This document shows, one piece after another, positions 14,799-22,366 of a stretch of 34,652 nucleotides of DNA. The translations under genes were made by a program, and so were the position numbers. Source of the DNA: Bacillota bacterium (lineage in GTDB: Bacteria > Bacillota > Clostridia > DSM-8532); assembly GCA_023411795.1 (NCBI GenBank), contig JAEYOK010000044.1:1-34652 (forward strand), written 5' to 3'. Within the stretch, counting starts at the first letter, position 1. Each line of letters starts with the position of its first letter. Below the pieces are notes generated by a model. It was not told the DNA's origin and did no database searches. It worked only from the letters and a program-made list of their open reading frames with translations.

Positions 14799-16681
14799 TA
14801 GAACCACTCACTCTTAACGCTTGCTTTTATTCCCTTGGAATCGAGTCCATATTTTTTATATATCAAATCCCTGCTTCCATGTTCAATGCCTCTATCAGGT
14901 AGGCCCAATATCATGGAACTTGCTTCTATATGGTTACTGTAGAGAAGCTCCGTAACATACGCACCAAATCCGCCGTTTTTTATAGCATCCTCAACAACAA
15001 CAATCTTTTTAGTCTTTTTACCTGATTTTAATATCAATTCATCGTCCGCAGGGCGTAAAAATCTCGGGTTGATAATCTCGCATGAAATACCTTCGTTTTC
15101 GAGCAGTTGTGCTGCCTCCAAAACAATGCTTAGCATAGAACCAACACCTATTAGTGTAACATCATTACCCTCTTTTAGCTTAAAACCCTTACCATATACA
15201 ATAGCAGCTTCGGAACCCTGGAACTCTTGGCCGGATCCTCTGGGATATCTTACTGCTATCGGACCGTGATGCTCTTCTAATGCATACTCCAACATACTTT
15301 TCAACTCATTGGGAGAAGCCGGTGCCATAATTTTCATATTGGGAATAGTGTACAAAAAGGATACGTCGTAAATACCCTGATGGGTTTCTCCATCATCTCC
15401 CACCAGACCAGCCCGGTCAATTGCAAAAACCACATGCAGGTTCTGAAGACCCACATCATGTAAAATCTGATCATAAGCCCGTTGTAAAAAAGTCGAATAA
15501 ATTGCTACAACCGGCTTGGTTCCTCCCATAGCAAGACCCGCGGCTAAGGTGACCGCATGCTGTTCAGCTATACCTACATCAAAAAATCGTTTCCTATATA
15601 ATTCCCTAAAGCCTGTAAGCCCGGTGCCGTCAGTCATTGCTGCGGTAATGGCTATTATTTTTTCATCTTTTTCAGCAAGTTCACAAAGCTTTTCACCAAA
15701 AACACCTGAATAATTCTTATTTGCTCCATTTATTACATGCCCGGTTTCTATTTCAAAAGGTGCTACACCGTGATACATCGCAGGCTGTTCTTCTGCATAT
15801 TTGTAGCCTTTGCCCTTAATCGTGGTTACATGAACTACAACAGGTCCTTTCATGGTTTTTGCCTGCTCCAGAACTTGTACCATCTCTCTAATATTGTGAC
15901 CGTCTATAGGTCCGAAATAACGAAAGCCTAAATCCTCAAAAAACATAGCGGGTACAAACATACTCTTGATAGCTGACTTAACCTTATGCAAGAAGGACCG
16001 GAGCCTTTTACCGGATTTTGGCCAGGAATCTATTAATGCCTGCATGGATTCTCGAGTTTTATAATAAAAAGGTCTAACTCTAATCTTACTCAAATATCTG
16101 GATAATCCTCCCACATTGGGAGCAATGGACATACCATTATCATTTAATATAATTAACAACTTTGTCCGCGCCATGCCGGCATCATTAAGAGCCTCCAGTG
16201 CCATCCCCCCGGACAGGGCACCATCCCCTATTACTGCTGCTATTGTATAATCCTCGCCTTTCAGGTCTCTAGCTCTTGCCATTCCAAGGGCAGCAGAAAT
16301 AGATGTACTGCTATGACCTGTATTAAAAACATCATATGGACTTTCTTGAGTTTTTGGAAATCCGGCTAATCCATTTAATTTTCGGAGTGAATCAAAGGAA
16401 TCCCTCCTGCCGGTAATTATCTTATGAACGTAGGTTTGATGTCCCACATCCCATATAATTTTATCCAAAGGCGCATTAAGAACTCTGTGAAGAGCTAATG
16501 TCAATTCAACAACGCCCAGATTGGATGCGATATGTCCTCCGGTTTTCGAAACAGAGTCCAACAAAAAAAGGCGGATTTCCTCCGCTAAGTATCCCAGCTC
16601 ATTATAACTTAGTTCTTTCAAATCTGCCGGATTATTTACTTTTGAAAGATAACTATACAATTTATCTATGTTTCTATTCAA
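14798..16681 (-). CDS. dxs: 1-deoxy-D-xylulose-5-phosphate synthase
   Basis: Thiamine diphosphate enzyme that condenses pyruvate and glyceraldehyde 3-phosphate, the first step of the non-mevalonate isoprenoid pathway. 627 residues. Visible blocks: KTGGHIASNLGVVELTLALH near residue 46; the TPP/Mg motif GDGALSGGMALEALNDAG near 151; HHGPIAVRYPRG; and GIAEQHAVTLAAGLA near 367. The C-terminal transketolase-like domain reaches residue 627. The start is a TTG with GGGGTG 9 nt upstream; the conserved N-terminus begins within ten residues, so a later start is unlikely. Flanked by oapA and tlyA, with ispA further upstream, giving two isoprenoid enzymes in one cluster. Confidence 0.97.
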   Translation of the reverse strand: MNRNIDKLYSYLSKVNNPADLKELSYNELGYLAEEIRLFLLDSVSKTGGHIASNLGVVELTLALHRVLNAPLDKIIWDVGHQTYVHKIITGRRDSFDSLRKLNGLAGFPKTQESPYDVFNTGHSSTSISAALGMARARDLKGEDYTIAAVIGDGALSGGMALEALNDAGMARTKLLIILNDNGMSIAPNVGGLSRYLSKIRVRPFYYKTRESMQALIDSWPKSGKRLRSFLHKVKSAIKSMFVPAMFFEDLGFRYFGPIDGHNIREMVQVLEQAKTMKGPVVVHVTTIKGKGYKYAEEQPAMYHGVAPFEIETGHVINGANKNYSGVFGEKLCELAEKDEKIIAITAAMTDGTGLTGFRELYRKRFFDVGIAEQHAVTLAAGLAMGGTKPVVAIYSTFLQRAYDQILHDVGLQNLHVVFAIDRAGLVGDDGETHQGIYDVSFLYTIPNMKIMAPASPNELKSMLEYALEEHHGPIAVRYPRGSGQEFQGSEAAIVYGKGFKLKEGNDVTLIGVGSMLSIVLEAAQLLENEGISCEIINPRFLRPADDELILKSGKKTKKIVVVEDAIKNGGFGAYVTELLYSNHIEASSMILGLPDRGIEHGSRDLIYKKYGLDSKGIKASVKSEWF

Positions 16682-16708
16682 ATATTATTACACCCCAAAT
16701 CAGCCGGT

Positions 16709-17356
16709 CTACTTTCCTTTCTTATCTTTTCGACTCTTCTTGTTGCTTGAGAATATAGAAAGAATCCGGCCTACTTTAAAAACAATATAATTAGCATTAT
16801 TAATGCCTATATTTTTAGCAAAGGCTTTCCCGCCAACGGTTAGCGCTGCTATCAAAGCTCCTAAACCTACTTCAAATATTGAAATATTCTCGCTTTCCGA
16901 AAAAAGTTTATATACAATAGCCGTACCGGCAGCACCACTTACTACGCTGCAGATATCTCCTACAACGTCATTACAGAAGCTGGATACCTTCGGTGCATTG
17001 CGTAAAAGATTTATTGATTGTCTGGCTCCCTTGAGCTTTTTGGAGGCCATCGAATGAAATGGAATTTCATCGGCAGCCGTAACAGCCATTCCAATTACAT
17101 CAAAAGTTATACCAATAAGTATGATTCCTAGTACAACTAAAAAAGCAAAGGTTGGCTGGATAGATTTAAAAATACTTGTGGAAGCAAATAGTATGAGTAT
17201 TGACATTGAAAACGAAGTGGCTGTGATAAAAAGGCCCCAATAAATATGCTTTTTCTCAATTCCTGAGCCTCTTTTTACGGGAATGCTCTCATTGGATAGT
17301 TCCCTGTATCTATCAAGAAGCTTCATATACTTCTTTTCTGATTTTTCTTGTTCCAA
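16709..17356 (-). CDS. oapA: OLE-associated membrane protein OapA
   Basis: Membrane partner of OLE RNA in known systems, holding the RNA at the membrane. 215 residues from a TTG at 17356. Four hydrophobic segments lie at about 38-60, 65-92, 124-145 and 155-178, and the C-terminus is very basic (KVGRILSIFSSNKKSRKDKKGK). A DxxxD motif is visible in FCNDVVGDIC, matching the motif described as important in OapA. The start is chosen because AGGA sits 7 nt before the TTG. The frame stays open upstream to 17512 but enters the RNA gene and encodes no membrane-protein-like sequence; an ATG at 17326 is the alternative. It follows the RNA directly and precedes dxs by 27 nt. Identity is inferred from context, topology and motif. 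Confidence 0.82.
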   Translation of the reverse strand: MEQEKSEKKYMKLLDRYRELSNESIPVKRGSGIEKKHIYWGLFITATSFSMSILILFASTSIFKSIQPTFAFLVVLGIILIGITFDVIGMAVTAADEIPFHSMASKKLKGARQSINLLRNAPKVSSFCNDVVGDICSVVSGAAGTAIVYKLFSESENISIFEVGLGALIAALTVGGKAFAKNIGINNANYIVFKVGRILSIFSSNKKSRKDKKGK

Positions 17357-17410
17357 GTATAAATCCTGCTTTCCCAATATGTATTCTAAATTTATTACAT
17401 AAAAAGTAAA

Positions 17411-18025
17411 TGGATGGCAACAATCCGAGTAAATTTTGCGGCTTAGGTCAGGCAGGTTTTCCCCATCGGATGCCGAAATGTCGCCATTTCGGTGGTTTCC
17501 CATTAAATCCAACGTTGAAAGGTTACCCTTTTCAAAGCCTGATCACCACTTAGTCCACACTGCAATCCCCGGATTGCCTCATTATTCACAGCCTAGGGGT
17601 TTTCCCCGAGAGCCTGTGCCCGCTTCTAGCCTCTTTTGCACTGCTGGTTTCAAACGGCAATATTGTTTATGTACCGGCCAGTACATAAACACGTGATCCG
17701 TTATCCCTCCAAACAACACTCAAGGCAGGCTACACTGTCCACAGCATCAAAAAAGTGATACCGCATGACAGGTTCATTTCCCTCATCGTAGTCAAGATTT
17801 TTATCGCTTACGCGGGGCAACCTATCTCCCACAATTAAGGGTCTCCGCGGTAAAGGGGTCATATCCTACATGCCATTGCAGGTTGCCCCTAAACCTTAAC
17901 TCCCAGCACCAACCCATCACTGGGCGTAACAAGCCGGCACAAGGAACTTCATCGATGTGCCCTTTAACGGATTTTTAGGCCCGTCTTCGAAGCAGGCAGT
18001 ACTGACTAGGATACTGCGCCATCCA
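17411..18025 (-). ncRNA. ole: OLE RNA (ornate, large, extremophilic), about 615 nt
   Basis: A GC-richer stretch without a credible ORF, placed exactly where OLE RNA genes lie: between the nusB-xse-ispA group and oapA-dxs. The 5' TGGATGGC (18025-18018) pairs with the 3' GCCATCCA (17418-17411), closing a ~615-nt domain, and known OLE RNAs are about 600 nt. On the minus strand GGGGCAACCT (17889-17880) pairs with AGGTTGCCCC (17823-17814). A 10-bp hairpin GTTTATGTAC/GTACATAAAC lies at 17690-17665. An 8-bp hairpin CCGAAATG/CATTTCGG is closed by a GCGA (GNRA) tetraloop at 17492-17473. A GGGG-AAAA-CCCC hairpin lies at 17607-17596. It has its own promoter. OLE forms a membrane RNP with OapA and is linked to ethanol, cold and Mg2+ stress in Bacillus halodurans. 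Confidence 0.88.
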
Positions 18026-18047
18026 AATGACTTTTCTATGGAATAGT

Positions 18048-18076
18048 ATTATACAATAAAAACTATTCCTATGCAA
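18048..18076 (-). promoter_or_regulatory. sigma-A-type promoter of the OLE RNA gene
   Basis: On the minus strand TTGCAT (18076-18071) is followed after exactly 17 nt by a perfect TATAAT (18053-18048). The predicted start is near 18041, about 16 nt before the closing stem of the RNA. The -35 overlaps the stop codon of the DUF212 gene, so OLE-oapA-dxs can be transcribed independently of the upstream operon. Confidence 0.75.
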
Positions 18077-18506
18077 ATATAGTTCCTACCAAAATACCCA
18101 GAACTGCTCCGGCAATTACTTGTATCGGAGTATGCCCTAATAGTACTTTAAGTTCTTTATCAACGCTTATTTCCTTAGAATGATAAACAAGCTTATTTAA
18201 TACTTCTGCCTGTTTTCCGGCAGCCCTTCTTACACCTGTGGCATCAGCCATTACAATAAAGGATAGGATAGTTGATATGCCGAATTCTCCAGAATCAAAC
18301 CCATACGTAATTCCAGTCACAGTTGCCAGGCATACAGAAATAGCACTATGAGAGCTTGGCATGCCTCCCGATGAAACAAATTTCCTGAAATCAAGCTTTT
18401 GGTACTTAATAAAGCAATGAATAAACTTTATTAGCTGTGCCAGAAACCAAGAAAAAATAGGTAAGGTAATTGTTTTATTACTAAAAAAGCTATCAAAAAA
18501 CGTCAA
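18069..18506 (-). CDS. divergent PAP2 family protein (DUF212, YuiD-like)
   Basis: Membrane protein of the divergent PAP2/acid phosphatase-like family; no activity is established for it. 145 residues with the family signatures SSGGMPSSHSAISVCLATVTG near 45-65, VMADATGVRRAAGKQAEVLN near 84-103, and LLGHTPIQVIAGAVLG near 122-137. The last two carry the conserved Asp-Arg and His equivalents. About four hydrophobic segments are visible. The TTG start at 18506 is supported by GGGGGAG 8 nt upstream. It lies 25 nt after ispA. A role in polyprenyl phosphate metabolism fits the isoprenoid neighbours, but that is inference. Confidence 0.9.
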   Translation of the reverse strand: MTFFDSFFSNKTITLPIFSWFLAQLIKFIHCFIKYQKLDFRKFVSSGGMPSSHSAISVCLATVTGITYGFDSGEFGISTILSFIVMADATGVRRAAGKQAEVLNKLVYHSKEISVDKELKVLLGHTPIQVIAGAVLGILVGTIFA

Positions 18507-18531
18507 GTTATTATCTCCCCCTGCTAACTAA

Positions 18532-19419
18532 TTATCTATCTCTTTGGGCAATAAATACTGCCGTTTTAATAAGGAAGTCATTTTCATCTATTGTTTTTAT
18601 TGCTTCCACTGCCTTTTCAACTGAAGTTTTTAACAATTCTTTAGCCATTTCAATTCCTAATTTACTGACAAATGTGGCTTTCTTGCTCTTCTCGTCTTTC
18701 CCAATGGATTTTCCAACCACTTCTCTTGACCCTTCATAATCCAGAATATCATCTTTTATCTGAAAGGCCAGCCCAATATTGTCGGCATATACCTCTAAAC
18801 TATTAAGAATTTCTGCATCTGCATTTAGCAAAGTCACGGGTGCAATGACAGAAGCCTTAATTAATGCTCCGGTCTTTTTTCTGTGCATATCACAAAGCTC
18901 ATCATATGAAATATCCTTATTTTCTGCCTCAATATCTATAACCTGACCGCCAATCATTCCCGAAACGCCGGCAGCTCCGGCAATCATCCTGGCAGTTTCT
19001 GATTTCTGATGGCAAGTATTCTTTTCCTTCACAATATCCATAAGCATTATCTCAAATGCAAGATTGAGCAATCCGTCCCCGGCAAGAACCGCCATGGCTT
19101 CCCCGAACACTTTATGGTTGGTGGGCTTTCCTCGTCTGAAATCATCATTATCCATACAGGGAAGGTCATCATGGATTAATGAATAGGTATGAATCAATTC
19201 AATGGCCCCTGCATAGGGCATTATATCTGCCCCGTCACCCTTAAGCATATCGTTTACTGCGAGGGTTAATACAGGTCTTATCCTTTTTCCACCGGCCATA
19301 AGACTGTATTCCATAGCCTTATGAATGCTCGTTTGAGGACAGGTATCCTTCGATATCATTGAACTGAGCCATTTTTCAAAAGTGACCTGATACTTTTTAT
19401 ATTCGTTAATAAAACTCAT
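18532..19419 (-). CDS. ispA: (2E,6E)-farnesyl diphosphate synthase (geranyltranstransferase)
   Basis: Condenses isopentenyl diphosphate with dimethylallyl and geranyl diphosphate to give C15 farnesyl diphosphate. 295 residues. The first Asp-rich motif is DDLPCMDND at 84-92; its two-residue insertion marks bacterial type II FPP synthases. The second is DDILDYEG at 223-230. GGKRIRPVL (43-51) and GQVID near 158 are the usual pyrophosphate- and prenyl-binding blocks. It follows xseB by 5 nt in the conserved nusB-xseA-xseB-ispA order. Its product feeds undecaprenyl phosphate, the carrier recycled by UppP at the left of this window. Confidence 0.96.
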   Translation of the reverse strand: MSFINEYKKYQVTFEKWLSSMISKDTCPQTSIHKAMEYSLMAGGKRIRPVLTLAVNDMLKGDGADIMPYAGAIELIHTYSLIHDDLPCMDNDDFRRGKPTNHKVFGEAMAVLAGDGLLNLAFEIMLMDIVKEKNTCHQKSETARMIAGAAGVSGMIGGQVIDIEAENKDISYDELCDMHRKKTGALIKASVIAPVTLLNADAEILNSLEVYADNIGLAFQIKDDILDYEGSREVVGKSIGKDEKSKKATFVSKLGIEMAKELLKTSVEKAVEAIKTIDENDFLIKTAVFIAQRDR

Positions 19420-19424
19420 AGTAG

Positions 19425-19667
19425 TCAGTCGATAACAGGAAAATCCTTTTCGACCACTCCATCCTTCCCTTCTATAAGTAACGTAATCCGCTTTTCTATA
19501 TCATCAAGCTTTTTATTACATAAACGCACAAGCCCTATACCCTTTTCAAACATCTCTATTGAATCTTCCAAGGTTAATTCACCATTTTCCAAAAGCTGCA
19601 CAATGCTTTCTAATTCATTTGCAGCTTGCTCATAAGAAATATTTTTCTTTTCTTCGTTCTTTTTCAT
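19425..19667 (-). CDS. xseB: exodeoxyribonuclease VII small subunit
   Basis: Small subunit of ExoVII, a metal-independent single-strand exonuclease; several copies bind each XseA. 80 residues, the standard size, with the family core SYEQAANELESIVQLLENGELTLEDSIEMFEKGIGLVRLCNKKLDDIEKRI, a helical hairpin covering about residues 10-66. Its ATG overlaps the xseA stop (ATGA), so translation is coupled. Confidence 0.96.
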   Translation of the reverse strand: MKKNEEKKNISYEQAANELESIVQLLENGELTLEDSIEMFEKGIGLVRLCNKKLDDIEKRITLLIEGKDGVVEKDFPVID

Positions 19668-20890
19668 ACACTTTTCCCCTCGTTATCTGTAAGAGACTTT
19701 TCATATACCGCTTGGAATTTTCCGTCAGCTACTGTTGCGATAAGTCTATCACCCTCAACCAGTCCTTTTACAGAGCGAACAACTGCACCATCCTCTAATT
19801 GCAGAACACTGTATCCACGGCTTAACACTGTTAGTGGGCTTAGCGTATTCAGCTTTCCCGCTGCAATGCCAAGGGATGCCCTTAAACGTTCAATTCGTGT
19901 CTTACCAAATATAATAAGGCTTCGATCGAAAGAGTCTATTTTCTGTCTTTTTTGATTTACTAAATCCAAAGGTCTCTGAAGACTTCTTGATTTCTTTATT
20001 GTATTAATTCTTTCCCGCTCTTTTTTTAGCCTTCTGGATAAGGAATTAGCCAGATTGTTCTTATAAAAGTTTAATGTGTCTGTTATGATTCGCTTCTCCG
20101 GCATCACGAGTTCAGCGGCGGCTGAAGGAGTAGGAGCTCTTAAATCTGCGGCAAAATCTGAAATGGAGAAATCCGTTTCATGTCCCACTGCCGAAATTAT
20201 AGGTATCTCAGATTGAGATATAGCAATGGCCAGGCTTTCATCATTAAACGCCCATAAATCTTCCAGAGAACCACCTCCTCTGGCAAGAATAATTACATCG
20301 ACATTCTTTAATGTATTAAAGCATTTTATCCCTCTTATTAATTGAGCCGGCGCTTCTGCACCTTGAACCGCCGAACCATAGATAATAATCCTGTTGTTAG
20401 GATACCGTCTGTTTAAAACATTGGCTATATCCCTGATTACAGAGCCTGTGGGTGATGTGATAACTCCTATGGCTTTTGGCAAAAGTGGAATAGGCTTTTT
20501 TCGAGTGGTATCAAATAAACCCATTGATTCGAGCTTTTTCTTAAGCTGTTCAAATGCCATATACAAAGCGCCTGTACCATCGGGCTGCATATCATCAACA
20601 TATAACTGGTAAATCCCCCCCTGGGGATATACCGATATGTATCCTCTTACCAAAACCCTCATACCTTCCTCAGGCCGGAATTTCAATCGGCTGTTTTGTG
20701 CCCTGAACATTACACTTTTTATTACTGATTCCTGATCCTTTAATGAGAAGTACATATGACCTGAAGTGTGTGCTTTGAAATTTGAAATTTCACCGACTAC
20801 AAAAACATTAGAAAGCAGCATGTCGCTGTCAACAAGCTGCTTTATATATATGGTTAACTCTGAAACGGTCATGGTTTTGTTCATAGTCAT
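19664..20890 (-). CDS. xseA: exodeoxyribonuclease VII large subunit
   Basis: Catalytic subunit of ExoVII, degrading single-stranded DNA from both ends. 408 residues. An N-terminal OB-fold (about 7-105, TVSELTIYIKQLV to GIYQLYVDDM) is followed by the catalytic domain: KPIPLLPKAIGVITSPTGSVIRDI near 132-155, IILARGGGSLEDLWAFNDE near 201-219, and PIISAVGHETDFSISDFAADLRAPTPSAAAEL near 230-261. A basic helical region and the terminal SRGYSVLQ segment complete it. The first ATG overlaps the nusB stop; the ATG two codons later has better spacing from GGGGG and is an alternative start. Confidence 0.97.
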   Translation of the reverse strand: MTMNKTMTVSELTIYIKQLVDSDMLLSNVFVVGEISNFKAHTSGHMYFSLKDQESVIKSVMFRAQNSRLKFRPEEGMRVLVRGYISVYPQGGIYQLYVDDMQPDGTGALYMAFEQLKKKLESMGLFDTTRKKPIPLLPKAIGVITSPTGSVIRDIANVLNRRYPNNRIIIYGSAVQGAEAPAQLIRGIKCFNTLKNVDVIILARGGGSLEDLWAFNDESLAIAISQSEIPIISAVGHETDFSISDFAADLRAPTPSAAAELVMPEKRIITDTLNFYKNNLANSLSRRLKKERERINTIKKSRSLQRPLDLVNQKRQKIDSFDRSLIIFGKTRIERLRASLGIAAGKLNTLSPLTVLSRGYSVLQLEDGAVVRSVKGLVEGDRLIATVADGKFQAVYEKSLTDNEGKSV

Positions 20891-21318
20891 TCCCCCGAAT
20901 CTTTTTCATTATTAACATTCAATTCGGCGAATATTTTTCCCAAAACTCCATTCACAAAAGTTTTTGATTGGTCACCACTATATTTTTTTGCCATCTCAAC
21001 TGCTTCATTTATCGATACATTAACGGGAATATCAGTCCTATATTTCATTTCATAACATGAAAGCCGCATAATAGCCAAGTCAACTTTGGGCATTCTTTGA
21101 ATTGACCAGTCCTTTGCATGGTGGGCAATTAGCTCGTCAAGCTCTGCAGACTTTTCCACTACCCCGTTTACTACATCAAGAAGGTATTGCTTATCAGGGT
21201 CCTCAGTTATTGCGTTTTCTTCCATGAACATATCAAGTTGCTCTTTTATATCGTCTCTTTGTATCTGTACCTGATAAAGTAATTTCATGGCATTCTCTCG
21301 TGTTTCTCTTCTTCCCAA
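20887..21318 (-). CDS. nusB: transcription antitermination factor NusB
   Basis: Binds BoxA RNA with S10 (NusE) to promote antitermination of rRNA operons. 143 residues, all-helical family, with GRRETRENAMKLLYQVQIQ at the start, the Arg-rich N-terminal signature. DVVNGVVEKSAELDELIAHHAKDW lies near 53, and INEAVEMAKKYSGDQSKTFVNGVLGKI near the end. The longest frame begins at 21333, but GGAGG is inside that extension and precedes the TTG at 21318 by 8 nt, so the TTG start is preferred. It overlaps xseA by 4 nt. Confidence 0.95.
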   Translation of the reverse strand: MGRRETRENAMKLLYQVQIQRDDIKEQLDMFMEENAITEDPDKQYLLDVVNGVVEKSAELDELIAHHAKDWSIQRMPKVDLAIMRLSCYEMKYRTDIPVNVSINEAVEMAKKYSGDQSKTFVNGVLGKIFAELNVNNEKDSGE

Positions 21319-21384
21319 GGATTGTCCCTCCAAATCATCTGTTCAATGTCCATAAACTATATTGATTCATACGAAGTATTATAC

Positions 21385-22131
21385 CTAAGACTGTGGTTTT
21401 TGTACAACATAAAAAATTCGCTCCTCTTTTGGAGCCGGTTTTGCAAAAGACAACTCCCCATAATCTCCAAGGAGTCTTAAGCCGGTAGACTCAAGGGCTT
21501 TAACAATTTCTTCCCTTGTAAAAGCACGTTCCTTATGTGTTTCTTCAAACCGCTCATAAAGACCTTCTTTGTTTCTAACAAAAAAGGTAAGATCAAAAGT
21601 TGTAATTCTTTTTTTACTATCATATGTATTTTGCCAAACCCATGAAATATCATTGTCCAGTTCGTAAAACGTTTCGTTTCCTAAAACCTGTGACAGCTTA
21701 TATGAGCTGTTTGTATCAAAAATAAACAGACCTCCGGGATTTAAATAATTATGTACCAAACCGAATACTTTTTTAATATCTTTTAACGAGGTCATATAAT
21801 TGATTGAATCCAAAAGGCATACAATAACATCCACAGTTCCATATAGCTCAAATTCTCTCATGTCCTGATTCAAAAAAAGAATATCAGCATTTTCGGCTCT
21901 GGCTTTCTCATAAGCTCTCCCAAGCATATCGACAGAAGAATCGAGAGCAATCATCTCATAGCCCCGTTTTGAAAGTTCAAGGGCAAGGCTTCCTGTTCCA
22001 CACCCAAGGTCCAATATGAGCCTGGGCGTGCATTGGAATTTTAGAAAGGCTGATTGTAAGTAATCAGCCCACTTAATGTAATGGATGTCATGTGTCAGTC
22101 GATCATAAATATCAGCAAAACGTGCGTACAT
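21385..22131 (-). CDS. class I SAM-dependent methyltransferase (unknown substrate)
   Basis: 248 residues from the ATG at 22131, which has AGGGGT upstream. Motif I is LILDLGCGTGSLALELSKRG near 39-58, the acidic motif II is MIALDSSVDML near 60-70, and the post-motif DVIVCLLDSINYM lies near 101-113. The C-terminal half contains a beta-rich segment (TTFDLTFFVRNKEGLYERFEE) seen in small-molecule methyltransferases of the YjiE/Tam-like group. Upstream codons in this frame up to 22254 overlap the SASP gene in another frame and are rejected. The start lies 13 nt after the SASP stop, so both may share a transcript. Confidence 0.87.
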   Translation of the reverse strand: MYARFADIYDRLTHDIHYIKWADYLQSAFLKFQCTPRLILDLGCGTGSLALELSKRGYEMIALDSSVDMLGRAYEKARAENADILFLNQDMREFELYGTVDVIVCLLDSINYMTSLKDIKKVFGLVHNYLNPGGLFIFDTNSSYKLSQVLGNETFYELDNDISWVWQNTYDSKKRITTFDLTFFVRNKEGLYERFEETHKERAFTREEIVKALESTGLRLLGDYGELSFAKPAPKEERIFYVVQKPQS

Positions 22132-22144
22132 AGTAAATATACCC

Positions 22145-22300
22145 CTAAATGGCCTTGGCTTTTTTCTTTCTGGATATAATCCCACCAATTCGTCCTGTTT
22201 CCTTTGCACTAAGACTTTTCCAGCCACCCGCTTGAATTTTTTCAAGCAAGCCAAGTTCCTTTGCTATTTCTAATTTAAGTTGCTCATCTTTCGTTAGCAT
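22145..22300 (-). CDS. small acid-soluble spore protein, alpha/beta-like (SspF-like)
   Basis: A 51-residue gene between ctpA and the methyltransferase gene. The protein reads KLEIAKELGLLEKIQAGGW near 9-27, then KSLSAKETGRIGG and a basic tail (SRKKKAKAI). This matches the 'EIAxELGxxxxVxxxGWgxLsAkexGxiGG' pattern of SASP-family DNA-binding proteins, close to SspF. Such proteins coat and protect spore DNA. The ribosome site GGGGTGAT lies well spaced before the ATG. Further upstream, GAATA (22349-22345) lies 17 nt before CAATAAT, a weak match to a sigma-G promoter. It implies a spore-former. Confidence 0.82.
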   Translation of the reverse strand: MLTKDEQLKLEIAKELGLLEKIQAGGWKSLSAKETGRIGGIISRKKKAKAI

Positions 22301-22366
22301 ATTTCATCACCCCATGAAACATTATTGCCAAACCTGTCCATGGGTATTCAAAAACTAACCGTATAA

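Noticed and set aside
17436..17696. Plus-strand 86-codon frame and the minus-strand upstream extension of oapA (to 17512)
   Set aside because: Both lie in the structured OLE RNA, have no good ribosome site and read as non-protein-like sequence. The RNA's hairpins and helices explain the region better.
22132..22254. N-terminal extension of the methyltransferase (MACLKKF...)
   Set aside because: It overlaps the SASP gene in another frame. The conserved methyltransferase start with AGGGGT upstream is at 22131.
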